DNA of 9,199 bases from contig JAFEEK010000121.1 in assembly GCA_018241165.1 (NCBI GenBank), positions 1 through 9,199 on the forward strand. The letters run 5' to 3'. The stretch comes from Pseudomonadota bacterium (GTDB lineage Bacteria > Pseudomonadota > Gammaproteobacteria > Xanthomonadales > Rhodanobacteraceae). Position numbers and translations under genes: made by a program. The notes beneath the pieces are model-generated. The model was given only the letters and a program-made list of their open reading frames with translations, ran no database searches and had not been told where the DNA came from. Numbering within the stretch: position 1 is the stretch's first letter; every line of letters starts with the position of its first letter. Shown here in pieces: positions 6,886-9,199 of this stretch.

Positions 6886-8202
6886 TTATGACGCCGCCGG
6901 CGGCGCTGGCAAGCGCTGCGGAAACCGGATCGTCGCCGTGGTGCCGGTGCCGACCTCGCTGCGCAGGTCGACCGGCCAGCCGAAACGCTCGGAGAGTCGG
7001 CGCACGATGGAAAGGCCCACGCCGTGTCCGGCGCTGGCACTGCGCCCGGCGCGAAAATACGGCTGCCGGGTCTGCGCGATTTCGTCCGCGCTCATGCCGA
7101 TGCCGCTGTCGGCGATGCTGACGTAATCGTCGCCCACGCTCACGCGCACGCTGCCGGATTCGGTGTAAAGGCAGGCGTTGCGAATCAAATTGCCGACCAT
7201 CGCCGCGAACACGCGCGGCGGCGCGCACAGGGCGAAGCGCGCCGGCTCATGCAGTTCCAGCGTAACCGGCTTGCCTTCGAGCAGGGGCTGCGCGCGTTCG
7301 ACTTCCTCGCGCACCGCATCGTTGACCACGAATTCCTCTTGCCGCAGGCCGGTGTCGGATTCGCGCGCCAGCAGCAGAAATGTCTCGAGCATCGCTTCCA
7401 TGTCGCGTACCGAACGACGGATGCGTTGCAGCGCGCGTTGTGCGAATGGCGAGACGTCTTCTTCGACAATGACGTCCGCGGCAAGCTTGATCACGGTGAG
7501 CGGGCTGCGCAGTTCGTGGCTGGCGTCGCGGGTGAAATTGCGTTCGCGTTCGACGAAGTCCTCGATGCGGCTGGCAAAACCGTGCAGTGCGCGCGCCAGG
7601 GTTTCCACGTCGCCGTCCGGATCGCTGGACAGGTTGCCTGGGTCGAGCGCGGCCAGGTCGGGATTTTTCGGATCCCAGTCGCGGACGACCTTGGCGAGCG
7701 CGATCACCGGCGACAGCGCGCGCCGCGACGCGCGGTAGGTCAGCCAGGTCGTGATGTAAATGATCAGCAGCACCAGGATCAGCGGCACGAAACCGAACAG
7801 GAAGGCGAGATGCCCGACCTGTTCCTGGTTGAAGACGAGAAACAGGCGTCCCGGCGGACCGTCGGAAACATGCACGAGCACGAAACTGCCACCGCTCTGG
7901 ACGCGGTGGTAACCCGGAGCCAGATCGCGCAGCGCGTCGGGCAATGCGGCCGTAGTGGTGCCCGGCGCAAGCAGGTAGCCGGTCATGTTGTTCGTGTCTG
8001 GAACCGGCGCGGCATGGTTGTGGTCCCAGCGCTGCCAGTAGAACGCCGCCTCGCCGGACAGCGCGCGCTTGATCAGCACGTCTTCGAGTACCGTGGCCGC
8101 GCCATACACGCCAAGGATGGTGGCGAGACTGATCGCCGCCACCTGCAACACGTACACCGCCCATATCTTGCGCCGGATGCCGGCGCGCGGCGGCCGCATC
8201 AT
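6886..8202 (-). CDS. Membrane sensor histidine kinase of a two-component system
   Basis: Inner-membrane sensor that autophosphorylates on His and passes phosphate to the regulator encoded just upstream. The product has 438 residues. TM1 is about 13-36 and TM2 about 132-152, enclosing a periplasmic sensor domain of some 95 residues that contains DHNHAAPVPDTNNMTGYL (60-77); I do not recognise a named fold. A HAMP-like linker follows (about 153-215). The H-box FTRDASHELRSPLTVIK has the phospho-acceptor H229. The ATP-binding domain carries the N-box N338-L-I-R-N342, the G1 box D365-S-G-I-G-M and the G2 box G392-H-G-V-G-L. All catalytic motifs are intact. The start ATG 8202 overlaps the regulator stop in ATGA; a second ATG follows at once (8199). 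The signal is unknown. Linkage to a periplasmic peptidase raises the possibility that it senses an envelope or amino-acid-related cue, but this is inference. Confidence 0.95.
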   Translation of the reverse strand: MMRPPRAGIRRKIWAVYVLQVAAISLATILGVYGAATVLEDVLIKRALSGEAAFYWQRWDHNHAAPVPDTNNMTGYLLAPGTTTAALPDALRDLAPGYHRVQSGGSFVLVHVSDGPPGRLFLVFNQEQVGHLAFLFGFVPLILVLLIIYITTWLTYRASRRALSPVIALAKVVRDWDPKNPDLAALDPGNLSSDPDGDVETLARALHGFASRIEDFVERERNFTRDASHELRSPLTVIKLAADVIVEEDVSPFAQRALQRIRRSVRDMEAMLETFLLLARESDTGLRQEEFVVNDAVREEVERAQPLLEGKPVTLELHEPARFALCAPPRVFAAMVGNLIRNACLYTESGSVRVSVGDDYVSIADSGIGMSADEIAQTRQPYFRAGRSASAGHGVGLSIVRRLSERFGWPVDLRSEVGTGTTATIRFPQRLPAPPAAS

Positions 8203-8927
8203 GCGCGTTGGCCGGCGGCCACTTCGGCGTCGAGGTCGGCGAGGCGGTAGCCGGCGCTGTGGATGGTGTGCAGCAAGGGGCGCTGGAAAGGCTTGTCGAT
8301 GATCTTGCGCAAATTATACAAATGGCTGCGCAGCGTATCCGAATCGGGCAACAGGTCGCCCCAGACCTCGCGTTCGATGTCGGCGCGGCTGACCACGCGC
8401 GGCGATTCGCGCATCAGGATCGACAGCAACTTCAGGCCGATCGGCGACACCTGCAAGTCCTGACCGGCGCGAGCCACGCGCACGCTGGCGGTGTCGTAGA
8501 CGAGGTCGGCCACTTGCAGCGTTTGTGCGCTGACCTGGCGACGATCGCGCCGGATCAGTGCGCGCACCCGGGCTTCCAGCTCGCGGATCTCGAAAGGTTT
8601 CACCAGATAGTCGTCGGCGCCGGCATCGAGGCCGGTGAGCTTGTCCTCGAGCGTGTCGCGCGCGGTCAGCATGAGTACCGGCGTGGACTTTTTTGCTTCA
8701 TGGCGCAACTTGCGGCAAAGCTCCAGGCCATCCATGCCCGGCAGCATCAAATCGAGCACGATCACGTCATAGCTGTTGGCGACGGCCAGATGCAAACCGG
8801 TAACGCCATCGGATGCGTAGTCCAGGCCATAGCCACGGCGCTCGAGGAATTCGCCGACCATCTCGGCGATGCCGCGGTTGTCCTCGATCAGCAGGATCAG
8901 TCCGGTTTGTTCTTCGCGCTGCTTCAT
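8199..8927 (-). CDS. OmpR/PhoB-family response regulator
   Basis: DNA-binding transcription regulator switched by phosphorylation from the adjacent kinase. The product has 242 residues, normal for the family. The receiver domain (about 10-122) has the acidic pair E15-D16, the phospho-acceptor D59 in VIVLDLMLPGMDG, T88 in LMLTARD and K110 in YLVKPFE. The C-terminal winged helix (about 135-232) contains SPIGLKLLSILMRESPRVVS, then DSDTLRSHLYNLRKIID (recognition helix) and LLHTIHSAGYRL. ATG 8927 has GGGGAG 5 nt upstream. It is the first gene of a tight minus-strand unit: the kinase overlaps by 4 nt and the isoaspartyl peptidase and small Cys protein follow. The 65 bp before the gene hold TTCTTCAC/GTGAAGAA repeats that could be its own binding site. 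It is not assignable to a named system such as PhoP or ColR from the sequence alone. Confidence 0.95.
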   Translation of the reverse strand: MKQREEQTGLILLIEDNRGIAEMVGEFLERRGYGLDYASDGVTGLHLAVANSYDVIVLDLMLPGMDGLELCRKLRHEAKKSTPVLMLTARDTLEDKLTGLDAGADDYLVKPFEIRELEARVRALIRRDRRQVSAQTLQVADLVYDTASVRVARAGQDLQVSPIGLKLLSILMRESPRVVSRADIEREVWGDLLPDSDTLRSHLYNLRKIIDKPFQRPLLHTIHSAGYRLADLDAEVAAGQRA

Positions 8928-8938
8928 GCTGTCTCCCC

Positions 8939-8990
8939 TTCTTCACTTTTGTGAAGAATGCGTGGCGGTGAGTGATCGCGGCGTGAAGAA
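8939..8990. promoter_or_regulatory. Candidate operator: three TTCTTCAC half-sites upstream of the response regulator
   Basis: TTCTTCAC (8939-8946) and its exact complement GTGAAGAA (8951-8958) flank a 4-nt TTTT loop, forming a perfect 8-bp palindrome. A second exact GTGAAGAA lies at 8983-8990, 32 bp (about three helical turns) from the first. All three copies sit within the 65 bp between the upstream surface-protein gene and the regulator gene, and the palindrome abuts the GGGGAG ribosome site. Arrays of repeated half-sites near the gene are typical of autoregulated OmpR-family regulators (established for the family). That this regulator binds here is inference. I could not find a clear -35/-10 pair. 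Confidence 0.5.
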
Positions 8991-8992
8991 TC

Positions 8993-9199
8993 CTATCCGG
9001 ATCGTCGGCGACGCCAGCCAAACGCTCCGAGCAGGCCGGCGAGAATTCCCGCCGCCCAGGCCGACAAGACTGGTGCCGGAACCGGCGGTGGCGCCAATGC
9101 GATCGAACCTTCGAACGCTCCAATGTCCACCGCTGCACCGACCACGCGCGGATAACCGCCGCCGCGCTGATCGTTGGCATACCCGTTCGGATTGCTGCC
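8993..9199 (-). CDS. C-terminal end of a large surface/secreted beta-helix protein with an IPTL-CTERM-like tail (5' end outside the window)
   Basis: Only the last 68 residues are visible; the frame is open to the right edge. Residues 1-31 (GSNPNGYANDQRGG..., then YPRVVGAAVDIGAFEG) match the closing motif of right-handed beta-helix, choice-of-anchor Q type proteins, which typically end in VDIGAFE. A Pro/Ala linker (36-43) leads to PVLSAW (43-48), a hydrophobic segment of about 14 residues (49-62) and a basic cluster RRRR (63-66). PxLSxW, a hydrophobic stretch and Arg residues are the layout of IPTL-CTERM sorting tails, thought to direct proteins to outer-membrane or exopolysaccharide-linked surface display by an exosortase-like or related route. 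The P-V-L-S motif departs from the IPTL consensus, so it could be a variant. The gene reads toward the response regulator 65 nt away and may contribute read-through transcription. Confidence 0.75.
   Translation of the reverse strand, partial: GSNPNGYANDQRGGGYPRVVGAAVDIGAFEGSIALAPPPVPAPVLSAWAAGILAGLLGAFGWRRRRSG

Noticed and set aside
5890..8954. Long plus-strand frames opposite the peptidase, kinase and regulator (5890-6891, 7024-8250, 8208-8954)
   Set aside because: Same antisense composition, no motifs, and the minus-strand genes carry intact catalytic residues.
8939..8958. Rho-independent terminator for the upstream surface-protein gene
   Set aside because: The stem is AT-rich and is followed on the minus strand by GGGGAG, not by a T run, so it fits an operator or 5' hairpin better.

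Overview
The window is GC-rich DNA (roughly 60-65% by eye) from a Gram-negative bacterium, most probably a gammaproteobacterium of the Xanthomonadales/Rhodanobacteraceae type. Three things suggest this: an MdtAB-type RND efflux system, a cell-surface protein ending in an IPTL-CTERM-like sorting tail, and a dispersed hairpin repeat built from runs of C and G around CCCCTT/AAGGGG, in a style I associate with Xanthomonadaceae. The taxonomic placement is inference; no rRNA or other marker gene is present.

Layout, left to right. (1) Positions 1-4592, minus strand: an mdtA-mdtB efflux pair. The membrane fusion protein MdtA (3375-4592) is followed after about 200 bp by the inner-membrane RND permease MdtB, which starts at 3174 and runs off the left edge of the window about 20 codons before its expected end. 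The gap between them is packed with perfect tandem hairpins. (2) Positions 4593-4783: a divergent promoter region with a -10-like element for mdtA and a perfect 9-bp inverted repeat overlapping a -10-like element in front of the plus-strand gene. (3) Positions 4784-5695, plus strand: an exported, probably outer-membrane beta-barrel protein of unknown function with a Cys-x-Cys-x-Cys cluster at the end of its signal peptide. (4) Positions 8927 down to 5708, minus strand: a compact four-gene unit consisting of an OmpR-type response regulator, a membrane histidine kinase (4-nt overlap), a periplasmic isoaspartyl peptidase/asparaginase (iaaA-like, 30-nt gap) and a 50-residue four-cysteine protein (5-nt gap). 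(5) Positions 8993-9199, minus strand: the C-terminal end of a large beta-helix surface protein.

How the genes work together. MdtA and MdtB should form a tripartite drug/xenobiotic pump with a partner permease (MdtC-like) and a TolC-like channel, presumably encoded to the left of the window. The two-component system is physically linked to the isoaspartyl peptidase and the small Cys protein, so the four are probably co-transcribed. Repeated TTCTTCAC/GTGAAGAA half-sites in the 65 bp before the regulator are a good candidate for its own binding site. The signal sensed and the regulon cannot be read from the sequence.

I saw no insertion sequence, phage gene, CRISPR array, tRNA or rRNA. The genes are mostly recognisable families. 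The least explained items are the hairpin array inside the mdtAB operon, the 45-residue linker in MdtB, the operon linkage of a sensor kinase to a peptidase and a tiny Cys protein, and the two repeat-based operator candidates.
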